Of a stretch of DNA of 64,000 nucleotides, positions 21,243 through 31,100 are shown piece by piece. Numbering within the stretch: the first letter of the stretch is position 1; every line of letters begins with the position of its first letter. The translations under genes were made by a program, and so were the position numbers. Below the pieces are notes generated by a model that made no database searches, was not told the origin of the DNA, and saw only the letters and a list, made by a program, of their open reading frames with translations. The stretch lies in assembly GCA_963854835.1 (NCBI GenBank), contig OY978529.1, forward strand, positions 33,538,055-33,602,054, written 5' to 3'. Source of the stretch: Megamerina dolium (Eukaryota > Arthropoda > Insecta > Diptera > Megamerinidae).

Positions 21243-22865
21243 ATGAGTGTTCAGCGCTCTCCTCCCCGGCAACGGCAATCGCCTGTTAATGTGTGTGTAA
21301 ACAATAATTTGCAATCACCCGCGCAAACCCCCCCGATTAGTGCACTATCAAAAAAAACAGTTGATACACACTGCACAAGTGAAAGTAACAGTGTTAATCT
21401 TTTGCCTGTACATATTCCTCACTCTAACACTACATCAAAATTTGCAACAACAATAAATACAGACAAAAAAAATAGTTTGTTCTCTCGTGATATACTATCT
21501 CCCTCTATACCGTGGAGTGTACAATGCGCTTCTCCTGCTGTAACACCAACAGCTACAACATCAAAGCAAACAAATAACGGCCTTTCTACTGAAGTGCATG
21601 ACCCAGTAGTTAAAGCAACTGGTGCGATGACTAATAAAGAACCAGTTGCTGTTCAAACTGGAATTGATCGCTACATTACTGTAGTAAAGCGAAAAAGAAG
21701 TCCCCAAAATTCAAAACAAATGAATTCAACAAAAATTCAAAAGCAGAACACTGCCCCTATCAGTTCGGAAAATAGATACGCTTTGCTTTCAGGTGATGAA
21801 AGTGACGAAAATATTATCTCCAAGAAAAATTTCAAACCCCCACCCATTTTCTTAAGAGAACGCAACTCAGATAAGTTGATTTCTAGAATTACAAGTCTTA
21901 TAGGACCAAAGAATTTCCACGTTGTTCCTATTCGCAAAGGCCAAATTGAGGAAACGAAAGTGCAAATCTACAGCGAAACTCATTATCGCAAAGTAATTGC
22001 GGAATTTGATGCTGTAAAAAAGAATTACTACACATATCAGCTAAAAAGTAGTAAGGGCTTAATCGTTGTACTCAAAGGCGTCGAACCCAACGTTGACATT
22101 AACGAAATCAAACTTGCCCTTCAGGAAGAAGGGTTTCAAGCCAAAACAGTATTCAACATTCTCAACAAGAGCAATATACCTCAACCGTTATATCGTATTG
22201 AGCTTCAGCCTGAAACAAAACCCCTGAAAAAAGGTGAAGTACACCCCATATATAAAATTCGATATTTATTGCATCGCAAAATCACAATCGAAGAACCCCA
22301 TAAGAGAACTGGACCTCCTCAGTGCAGTAACTGCCAAGAATATGGACATACTAAGACATATTGTACCCTGCCAGCTGTTTGTGTGATTTGTGGAGATCTC
22401 CATAAATCAAACATATGCCCAAAATCTAAAGGCGATGCTAGCATGAAAAAATGCAGCAATTGTGGAGGTAATCACACCGCAAATTATAGAGGTTGCCCAG
22501 TATATACAACCCTAAAGCTAAATTTCTCCGCTAGCAATCAACCTCTAAAACAAGTTGAGCAAACTCAGATAGCCAACTCAAGTAAGAGACAAAATATTGA
22601 TGCAACACAATTCTTCTCTGCAATCCCAAACAAGAATCAAACCAATTCATACGCTAGCGTGTTAAAACAAAACACACACCAACAAAGCAATGTAAATAAT
22701 GAGCAGAAACACTCACTGCCCACCCAACAGCCAAGTACCCTTGAACATTTGCTTCAAACATTAATTCAGAATATGAACCAATTCATGAACTCAATGCAAA
22801 CAATGATGCAAGAAATGATGAAAAATCAATCGATGTTACTCCAAACATTGCTATCCAGACCATGA
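21243..22865 (+). CDS. Jockey-like ORF1, nucleic-acid-binding Gag-like protein
   Basis: A 540-residue protein that in this family packages the element RNA. The N-terminal ~150 residues are Ser/Thr/Pro/Asn-rich. A basic region follows, and residues about 240-330 match the PRE_C2HC-type domain of Jockey ORF1 (KGLIVVLKGVEPNVDINEIK, YRIELQPET). Three zinc knuckles lie at C361-C374 (CX2CX4HX4C), C380-C392 (CX2CX3HX4C) and C404-C418 (CX2CX3HX6C). The C-terminus is Gln/Asn/Met-rich with a repetitive MNQFMNSMQTMMQEMMKNQ stretch that may be helical. The start is the first ATG after a 196-bp leader. The stop overlaps the ORF2 start as ATGA. Confidence 0.93.
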   Translation: MSVQRSPPRQRQSPVNVCVNNNLQSPAQTPPISALSKKTVDTHCTSESNSVNLLPVHIPHSNTTSKFATTINTDKKNSLFSRDILSPSIPWSVQCASPAVTPTATTSKQTNNGLSTEVHDPVVKATGAMTNKEPVAVQTGIDRYITVVKRKRSPQNSKQMNSTKIQKQNTAPISSENRYALLSGDESDENIISKKNFKPPPIFLRERNSDKLISRITSLIGPKNFHVVPIRKGQIEETKVQIYSETHYRKVIAEFDAVKKNYYTYQLKSSKGLIVVLKGVEPNVDINEIKLALQEEGFQAKTVFNILNKSNIPQPLYRIELQPETKPLKKGEVHPIYKIRYLLHRKITIEEPHKRTGPPQCSNCQEYGHTKTYCTLPAVCVICGDLHKSNICPKSKGDASMKKCSNCGGNHTANYRGCPVYTTLKLNFSASNQPLKQVEQTQIANSSKRQNIDATQFFSAIPNKNQTNSYASVLKQNTHQQSNVNNEQKHSLPTQQPSTLEHLLQTLIQNMNQFMNSMQTMMQEMMKNQSMLLQTLLSRP

Positions 22866-25510
22866 GTTGTCTCAAGATATGCCACTGGAACGCCAACGGC
22901 TTAAGCCAGCACCGTTTGGAGCTAATTCAATTCCTTGCATCCAACCAAATCGACATAATGATGATATCTGAGACCCATTTCACTGACAAAAATTGCTACC
23001 AAATACCATATTACAAACTGTACACCACAAATCATCCGCATGGTAAGGCACGCGGAGGAACTGCCATATTGATAAAAAGCAGAATAAAACATCATGTTCT
23101 CGAAGATTTCAGTAGCGTCTACTTGCAAGCAACATCTATATGTCTGGAAGAATACATCTCTAAGCTAGTAATATCTGCGATATACTGTCCCCCAAGATAC
23201 AGTATTACCGAACAGCAATATAAAGAATTTTTCTCAACTCTTGGTAGCAAATTCTTGGTTGCTGGCGATTTCAACGCCAAACACACTCACTGGGGCTCCC
23301 GCTTAATAACTCCAAAAGGCAGAAGACTATGTTCAATCATCACTAACCATGGCTACGATGTTATTTCAAATGGTCAACCGACATATTGGCCGACGGACAA
23401 GAGGAAAATACCCGATCTCATCGACTTTGGAGTCGCCAAAGGTTTGCAGATGGAAAATATCTCCACAGAGTGTAATTATGATCTATCATCTGACCACTCA
23501 CCCACGGTAATATCTATAAAATCACCAAGCCCCCAAGGTAATTGCGTTAGAAAGAAAATAGACTGGTTAAAATTCAAGAAATATATAAATTCCCATCTTC
23601 CTCTGAGTACTGTATTAAGAAATGGACACGATGTAGACTCAGCACTCGAAAAATTCAACCAGCTGCTCTCATTAGCTCTCAGCTCAGCCACCTGCACAAA
23701 GGTATGCAAGCAATCAAACTATAGCCCATACACACCAGCCGATATTGAATTGCTAGTAAGACAGAAAAGAAGACTCCGAAGACAATGGCAAGAATTCAGA
23801 TCACCGAATCTGAAAACACAGCTACAGCACTGCACTCGAAAGTTAAAGCAAGCCTTAAAAAATAAAAACAACAAAGAGTTAGAAGAGCACATAGCGAAAT
23901 TAACACCTGGTGAAGCGTCAGACTACTCTTTGTGGAAATCAGCAAAAAACTCAAATCGGCCAATTCTCACTGATTCCCCCATCCGTTTGAGTGACGGTAA
24001 TTGGGCTAGAAGCAACTGTGAGAAGGGTTTGGCTTTTGCAAACCACCTAAAAAGTGTGTTTACACCCAATCCACCCTCTTCACAGTCCTCATTACCAATA
24101 TTAACTTCTCAACCTTGCTCAATAACGCTCAAAATTAAAAAAAAGGACATATTCAAAGCAATTTATAAAGATTTAAACCCAAAAAAATCACCTGGTCCAG
24201 ATAAAATTACCGGTAAAATGATAAAAGAGCTACCTCCGGCTTCAGTAATTCATCTCATGCACATTTTCAATGCTATCCTTCGTATTAAACACTATCCCAA
24301 ATGCTGGAAAACTTCAAAAATTATTATGATAGCAAAACCAGGGAAAGACCCTACAAAAGTTGCATCGTACAGACCTATCAGCCTCCTGCCTCTACTTTCT
24401 AAAGTATTCGAAAAGCTACTTGTCATGAATATAACTCCATTTATTAATCTCAACCAACTGATTCCTCAGCATCAGTTTGGATTTAGAAAACAGCACGGCA
24501 CAATAGAACAAGTCCACCGCATTGTAACTCTGATAAGGAACACTTTTGAAGAAAAAAAGTATTGCTCAGCTGTCTTTCTTGATATCACTCAAGCTTTCGA
24601 TAAAGTATGGCACGACGGCCTTATTTACAAACTCAAACTATTACTGCCTGCAAATGTCTCCTCATTGCTTAGTAGCTACCTCACGAAAAGACAATTTCTG
24701 GTACATCACAAGGATTACACAACAAATCCATTGGATATTCACGCTGGCGTTCCTCAAGGAAGCGTTTTGGGCCCCTTACTGTATCTCTTATACACTACAG
24801 ATATGCCCAGCAATAATCATACATTTATATCGACCTTTGCAGATGATACGGCAATATTGTGCTCTCGCTCTAACCCCATAGAAGCTACTAAACTCCTGCA
24901 GACTCATATCGATTCTCTCGAAATCTGGCTAGCAAAATGGCGTATAAAAGTCAATGAATCAAAGAGCGTACATGTAACCTTCACGCTAAGGCCAGATACA
25001 TGTCCCCCACTTAAAATTAATGGCCAATCAGTTCCACAATGTTCCTCAACAAAGTACTTGGGTATTCACCTCGACAGAAGGCTGACCTGGAAAAATCACA
25101 TAGAGGCAAAGAAAACTCAGATCAAGCTTAAAATTAATCAGTTATGGTGGCTGTTACACAAAAAATCAAAGTTGAATCTCGAATACAAAGTGCTATTATA
25201 TAAAGCAATCCTGAAGCCAATCTGGACTTATGGTATTCAGTTTTGGGGCACCGCATCTCCCTCAAATATCGAAAAATTGCAGCGAATACAATCCAAGTGT
25301 CTGCGAATTATTGTAAACGCGCCTTGGTATATGAGGAACGTTAACATCCATCGAGATTTAAATGTACCCACAATTTCTGAGGAAGTTGCAATGTCTTGCA
25401 GAAGCTACATTCAAAAATTACACAGTCATCCGAATCCCCTTGCTAGGCAATTGTTGCTGAGCACGGGGCATCGTCGATTAAAAAGAAAAGACACACTGAA
25501 TATGCTGTGA
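22862..25510 (+). CDS. Jockey-like ORF2, endonuclease/reverse transcriptase
   Basis: An 882-residue enzyme for target-primed reverse transcription. The N-terminal apurinic-like endonuclease domain shows CHWNANGL (residues 7-14), SETHF, GDFN at 135-138 and SDH with D211 and H212, all expected catalytic or binding residues. The reverse transcriptase domain has SYRPISLLPLLSKVFEKLL, FGFRKQHGT, motif A FLDITQAFDKVW (D574), GVPQGSVLGPLLY and the FADD active site with D661 and D662. KYLGIHLDRRLTW follows, then a C-terminal connection region. There is no RNase H domain, which fits the Jockey clade. The start codon overlaps the ORF1 stop, which suggests termination-reinitiation. No internal stops are present. 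Confidence 0.95.
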   Translation: MSCLKICHWNANGLSQHRLELIQFLASNQIDIMMISETHFTDKNCYQIPYYKLYTTNHPHGKARGGTAILIKSRIKHHVLEDFSSVYLQATSICLEEYISKLVISAIYCPPRYSITEQQYKEFFSTLGSKFLVAGDFNAKHTHWGSRLITPKGRRLCSIITNHGYDVISNGQPTYWPTDKRKIPDLIDFGVAKGLQMENISTECNYDLSSDHSPTVISIKSPSPQGNCVRKKIDWLKFKKYINSHLPLSTVLRNGHDVDSALEKFNQLLSLALSSATCTKVCKQSNYSPYTPADIELLVRQKRRLRRQWQEFRSPNLKTQLQHCTRKLKQALKNKNNKELEEHIAKLTPGEASDYSLWKSAKNSNRPILTDSPIRLSDGNWARSNCEKGLAFANHLKSVFTPNPPSSQSSLPILTSQPCSITLKIKKKDIFKAIYKDLNPKKSPGPDKITGKMIKELPPASVIHLMHIFNAILRIKHYPKCWKTSKIIMIAKPGKDPTKVASYRPISLLPLLSKVFEKLLVMNITPFINLNQLIPQHQFGFRKQHGTIEQVHRIVTLIRNTFEEKKYCSAVFLDITQAFDKVWHDGLIYKLKLLLPANVSSLLSSYLTKRQFLVHHKDYTTNPLDIHAGVPQGSVLGPLLYLLYTTDMPSNNHTFISTFADDTAILCSRSNPIEATKLLQTHIDSLEIWLAKWRIKVNESKSVHVTFTLRPDTCPPLKINGQSVPQCSSTKYLGIHLDRRLTWKNHIEAKKTQIKLKINQLWWLLHKKSKLNLEYKVLLYKAILKPIWTYGIQFWGTASPSNIEKLQRIQSKCLRIIVNAPWYMRNVNIHRDLNVPTISEEVAMSCRSYIQKLHSHPNPLARQLLLSTGHRRLKRKDTLNML

Positions 25511-25641
25511 AATTGCTATACCTCGTGAGTCAACAAATTGTGATGGAACGTTGGGAATATCACATAATTTTATTTAGTTTGTAAGATTTGATTACATATT
25601 GTTAGTTTCTAAGTAATTTTAGAAAGATTCAATAAAAAAGC

Positions 25642-25674
<33 letters not shown>

Positions 25675-25681
25675 CGATATT

Positions 25682-25735
25682 TCAGATGTAGATTAGTATT
25701 ATAGGCAGAAAATATACCTCAAAAAATTGATGGAT
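25682..25735 (+). repeat. Dispersed repeat family A, copy 2 (right part)
   Basis: It continues copy 2 after the Jockey-like insertion: GATTAGTATTATAGGCAGAA and CCTCAAAAAATTGATGG correspond to CATTAGTATTACAAGCAGAA and CCTCTAAAAATTGGTGA near 10564-10604. Confidence 0.75.
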
Positions 25736-26000
25736 ATGCGAGCCAACTTTTGTGTTGTTAAATTTTGGACAGTATTGAGAAGGGACCGTTTTATTTTAAC
25801 CTGTTCCGAATGGCAGAACTCTTGCAACATCACTTCTTTTGAGCTTCGTCACAGAGTTCTTTTAGAAGTTTTTCCATGGCAAATTTTTACTGCCGGAAGA
25901 ATTGCCAATTACTTGCCGACAGGTGGGTACCGTTCAAAACAAAAATCTCTTCCATATTTAATTTGTTATGCTTCAGCCGGGGATTGAGCCCACGACCTAC
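25736..26000 (-). repeat. tRNA-derived SINE, diverged copy
   Basis: The plus-strand order is TGTTGTTAAATTTTGGACAG, TTCCGAATGGCAGAACTC, TTCGTCACAGAGTTC, TTCCATGGCAAATTTT, CTGCCGGAAGAATTGCC, TTGCCGACAGGTGGGTACCG and CAGCCGGGGATTGAGCC (B box in antisense). The outermost tRNA-like head and the T-rich 3' end are degraded. Confidence 0.88.
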
Positions 26001-27080
26001 AGTCGATTGCAGTTCGATTTGTACGATTGAAATTTAAGGGTCATGATTCCAGTCAGGAATCATTATATTTTTGTGTAATATTGTTTGGCATTTCATTATT
26101 AGACAGACTAAGCACGTCAGAGCACATAAAAATTATTCATTTGTATTACGAAAATTAGTGAGCAGGTAAACAGTTAATTTAGACAACTAGACAGTTAATT
26201 TCACGCTTCGAACCGATGAATCAGCCATCTAGATTATGGGGCTACGTCAGTACTAAAGTGTACATGGACAAATACAGCACCGATGGACGAACTGGAAATT
26301 AGTTCTTTCCAGTTCCCATTTCTGTCTTTGTCTGTTGAAAATAGTCGTTTCTAAAGGTTTAGAACATGCTCTTTGCACTTCGTATTTGTAAAAATATTGA
26401 AAATATTTTATATATTTTGTTGAGATATTTTTATTCTGATTAATTGAATAATTTAAATTTATTATTAATCTAAATTATGATCATTTATTATGAGATTATT
26501 TAAATTTTCAATTAATAATTATTCGATTAATCACATTGTTCGATTAAACGCACAGCATAGTGGCTAATATTAAATGAAAATGAGTCTTGCAATTCCAAAA
26601 CTTTAATTGTATTAATTCTTTTATGATTTGAAAAAAATTGGTTTAATTTCTAAATGGGTTTACATTTATATATATATAAATATCGTATGCTTTGCAATCC
26701 GACTCCTACGGTTAATATGTATTACAAATGATTTGTTTCAAAACCGGTTTGCAGATCTAACTAAAACAATTGCACACTTAGAAATGATTAACTTGAATAT
26801 GCAATCGATTATTTCAAGATGTGATGAAATAACGGGTAAATTTTTAAAATTTCATTTTTTTGTTATTCTTCTTGTTGTTTTATGTTTCTACACCACAGAA
26901 GGGTAAAACAAACTGAGAAATAACTCGATTATGTATTATATTATTTTTAAACTGTTCAACATATTCTAACGAATTTTGGTTTCCTAAATTCGAAAAATGC
27001 CCCAATGTGCGCCTGTTTAGAACAATAGAAATACAGTGACAGAAGTGGAAAAAAATACTCTCGTGCTTCGACACACACAC
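26001..27080. other. A+T-rich intergenic DNA upstream of CAH1
   Basis: No gene is recognised. The small frame at 26628-26906 has no domain. A patch of ATTCGATTAATC-like motifs at 26430-26550 resembles 9440-9485. Confidence 0.45.
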
Positions 27081-27198
27081 ACCCAGTATGGAACGACCAC
27101 ACTTATCTACAACAATGGTTTACATTGCCGTAACCGTTGTTGTTGTATTGCGTTCGTGTCGGCTAATCTATAGTATACCTATATCTTCATTACGAATA

Positions 27199-27233
27199 GA
27201 TATATGCATATGTTTTGGTGATTCCATTCAGTG
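27199..27233 (+). promoter_or_regulatory. Candidate CAH1 core promoter (TATA + Inr)
   Basis: A TATATGCATA box begins at 27201, 29 bases upstream of the A in CCATTCAGTG (A at 27230). That matches the arthropod initiator TCAGT and the usual TATA spacing. Several further TTCAGT copies follow (27237-27252), so the exact start could vary. A transcript from here would carry an 860-base unspliced leader before the CAH1 ATG, or the leader could contain an intron I cannot identify. Confidence 0.4.
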
Positions 27234-28091
27234 TAGTTCAGTTCAGTTCAGTGTCATCATCATCAACACGAGAGTCATAATCATAAAGATATAGTGAGAG
27301 AATGTGTGAGAGAGAGAGAGAAAAAGAAATATCACGAGAGGATAGATGATTTCTCCAAACAACGCATCGCATTAATAACAATTTTAAACAATTCAATTTT
27401 CAGTTCAGTTCATTTCAGTTAAACATACAGTTCGGTTCATTTTTTATGGGTTGATTGAAAATTTCGGAAAAAATATACAAGAACAAAACAAAAGAAGAAA
27501 AACCGAAATATACATAATTATAAAAATTATATGAAAGCAATTTTTCATACTTAAGAACAACAAGAACAAACAGATCAATTGATGTGATCACAAAAGTATT
27601 TATATTTAGAAAAATATATATAAAAAAAGACAAATTTATTTATACCAAATAAGGAGCAATCGTTGATCACCATCCGTATCAAAAAAGTTAACGACAATAA
27701 AGAACTTTCCAACGACTTCTTCGGCTTTGTCATCATCTTCAATTTGTTTACTTTTTTTTTTTTTGTTTGTTTTTGGTTTTGGTACATTATCATACACAGA
27801 CACATTAAAAATCTACAAACAAGCACACCTATAAATTTTGAGTGATCTTACTACTAACTTGTTGCCTTCTTACATACTCTGCTCCATACTTGTTGTTACT
27901 TATTAGTAAACGACCACAGTCTGGTTGTAGTTTTGTTATATATATAAAAAAAAGAAAAGCAACAGCATAAATATCTCGTGCTTCATTTTGATTGTGTACA
28001 TACATATATACGAACATCGTGTGTAGAAACGAGATTTAAACGTAAATAAAAAATTTTAAAAAACCACAACTACAACAACAACGAATACATA

Positions 28092-28125
28092 ATGAGCGCT
28101 CTTTGGGGTTATACTGCAGAAAATG
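28092..28125 (+). CDS. CAH1: CAH1 exon 1 coding part
   Basis: The exon holds eleven codons from ATG plus the first base of a Gly codon, ending at AATG|GTAAGT, a strong donor. It encodes [11 protein letters not shown]. It is too short to stand out as an open frame, but it is fixed by the family N-terminus and the phase match to the acceptor at 49695. Confidence 0.92.
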
Positions 28126-31100
28126 GTAAGTTTCGCACATGTACGCACATATATGCATATATGTATGTAGGAACGTGAATATATTTATTCATACAAGTGT
28201 ACGCATCTGTATTGAACCGAATATATGACTATGTACGTGCTTGCGTATGAGTATAGGTGATTTTGTTTTTGATAGAAACAAACGAAATTGGACGACACCT
28301 TATAGGATTGACCTATTTTGGCTTCATTTTTTTCTATGGAATATTTTTCTACTTTTTTTTTGATCTTGCGACTAGACGATTCCACCTTTTATGGAATTTT
28401 TATTTATTTCACAATATATATTTTCGTAATATATATGAACCCGTTGCTTATAAATGTGGTTAAAGTCCATTTTTTGAAAGAAATAAAATTTATTAACGCT
28501 AGTTTTTTTATTATTCTCACTTGTATTATGGTAATTTTATTTTTAAATTATTATTAAATAATTTTATTCAAAAAATATACAAATTGTCATAAATAAATAT
28601 AACATTTTATTTTGAAAATGTTCTAAATCAATTTTCATAATAGTCAAAATCAATTTGGTACCCATTTTTATTTAAAAAATTTTAACATTTTTAATATGCA
28701 ATTTATTTTAAAAAAATATAAAAATTGATTTTTACAATGGTCAAAATCGATTTTGTATATTTATGTCTAAAATTTTAATGTTGTTATATAAAAACTGATA
28801 AAACATTCAAAAATTGACTTATATCATTTTCAATTGCAACATCTCATATGCATGTATATATTTATTTTTAAAATTGGTATATTATAAATATGCAAATTTT
28901 ATATTTTCGTACAACTGTAGGTAGACAGTTATTAGTGATGTGGAACTTATACACAAAATTAGTAACCGACAATAGAGATTAATTAAAAAAAGTTCATAAA
29001 ATTGATGGCGATATTTCGAATCATTAAACAAATTTGATTTTTTTTTACACATAATCATTTAAAATGGCTTAATTTATTTATTTAAATTAATTCTTATTTG
29101 ATATATTTGAACAGAATTTATTGATCTATTTTTTAAAAATTGAACATATTCTATACGAGCAATGCGAAATGACTTCAATTCTCGTGTGAAGTATTAATTT
29201 TTGGTATAAGATTCACAAAATTATAGAATATTGTATTGTAAATTAGTTTTCCAAAGTTTATTGAATGGTTTATTGAAACATAACACATAATTGTCGATTT
29301 TTGTTTAGGAAATTAAAAACATTATATGGAATCTATGTTTATTTAAGGATGGGAAAACTTTAAATTTTATGTGGGGTATTATTTTGATGGGAAAATGAGA
29401 TTCAAACAATGAAAAACAATACAAATTTTTGTTTTAGAATTTTTTAATTTTTTATGTGAACAATATTTATTTAAGAACGAAATGTCTTAAATTTTAATAT
29501 CGAGTCTTAAAGATTTTTCACTGAGCTTTGACCACTTTTGTTAAAAAATATTATTTTTCTATGGGGGCTATAGTTATTTATGAACAAAATATTTTGAAAT
29601 CGCTTGTGGGATAATATTTTGGTTAAAAAAAAATATGAATTCTAAAGTTTTAAAACTAAAAAATAAAATACAATAAGAAAAAAAAAATAATACCTTCCAT
29701 ATAGATTTGCCGAATTTTGCTTTAAAAAGTAAAATTTTTGTATAGCGGCTGTATTTATTTATGGACGAAATAACTTGAAATTTTGTATGGACAACTATTT
29801 TAGTGAAAAAAATAAGAATTCTGAAGTTTCAGAAGGATAAATAAATAATAAAAAAAATTGTCAAACAAATGAACATTTTGTATGGGAAGCATGTTTAATT
29901 ATGATCGAAATAATTTAAATTTTTGGGGGAAATATCATTTTTACAAGAAAATAAGATTCCCAAAGTTTCAGAATAATGTGTTTAAAACTAACATAAAATT
30001 TGATATATCTCTTTAAAAACTTCTAAATTTTATGCGGAGTCTATATATTTGTTTATAAACAAAATAACGTAAATTTTTATGTGCTGTATTATTTTGTTAA
30101 AAAAAAAAATGAAATTCGCGTAGTTTCAGAATTATGAATTGAAAAATAATTATACCTTGCCTAAAAATTTTTTCAATTTTTTTTTAATTCAAATTTTATT
30201 TGGGAAATATATTTATTTATGAACAGAAGCACTAGAAATTTTGTATAAAGTATTATTTTACTAAAAAAATAAAAATGCAGAAATTTCAAAAAAATATTTA
30301 AAAAAAAAAAATTGTATCATTTATACAAAATTGTTGATTTTGATTTAAAAAAAAAAAAATGTAGTTACATCGAAACTATGCGTATTTATATACAAAATGA
30401 CTTCAACTTTTGTATGAAGTACAATTTTAATATTTAAATAAGATGTTTCGTGAAGATTTCTTTTACCTCAATCAACTCCATCTCATCCCGTTCGTGTCAA
30501 ATTTATATTGGGATAAATTATATATTATGTATGTAAAAGTGAATGAATTCAAAACCAACAACAACATTTTATAACCGCTAATGACATCATACTGAGTAAA
30601 CAAGAGGCAAAATTGCGAAATCACACATTTTCCAAAAGTAGCTTGTAACAAAATTTATTAACCACGAAATCTTTAAAGTCATAATGACAAAGTAAATCAA
30701 TCATGTAAATTTGTGTAAATACTGCAAAATAATGCACGTATAAATTAAATTAATACATGGGTACCTACTAAGATTTACCTATAATATTGTATATTATTAT
30801 AATTATTATTGTTATAGGGGTTTGATGCACTGCACTGGCTGTTTATACTCTTTGTAAACGATATTTTACAATTTCCATATTTTCTATAAAGGAACTTTGA
30901 TTTAAAGAATGTCCTTCTTAATTCAAATCACTTAATTGTGCAAAAAAGTAATTCTCGTACAAATAAGGTTCACTCTGACCTATATGAATATTTAGTGCAT
31001 TCGCTTAAATTATCTGCATTATTATATTTGAGAAAAAAAAAACACACAATGTCTTATAGTTATCTTCCTCTTCCAGTTGCGCACATCTGTATGCTATGCC

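Larger units (their letters stand above)
21047..25672 (+). mobile_element. Jockey-like non-LTR retrotransposon, apparently intact
   Basis: The element runs from GATTCGTGAAAGTC at 21047 to a 29-base poly(A) ending at 25674. AACGATATT occurs on both sides (21038-21046 and 25673-25681; the first A bases may belong to the tail) and is the target duplication. Boundaries are confirmed by repeat family A: the sequences flanking the element join up and match the uninterrupted copy near 10520-10610. It has a 5' UTR of about 196 bp, ORF1 (gag-like), ORF2 (endonuclease plus reverse transcriptase), a 135-bp 3' UTR with AATAAA at 25631-25636, and the poly(A). Both frames are open, so the insertion looks recent and could be competent. 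Confidence 0.93.

Noticed and set aside
27663..27845. Short frame in the CAH1 leader as an upstream ORF
   Set aside because: The region is simple sequence and there is no transcript evidence that it is in the mature leader.
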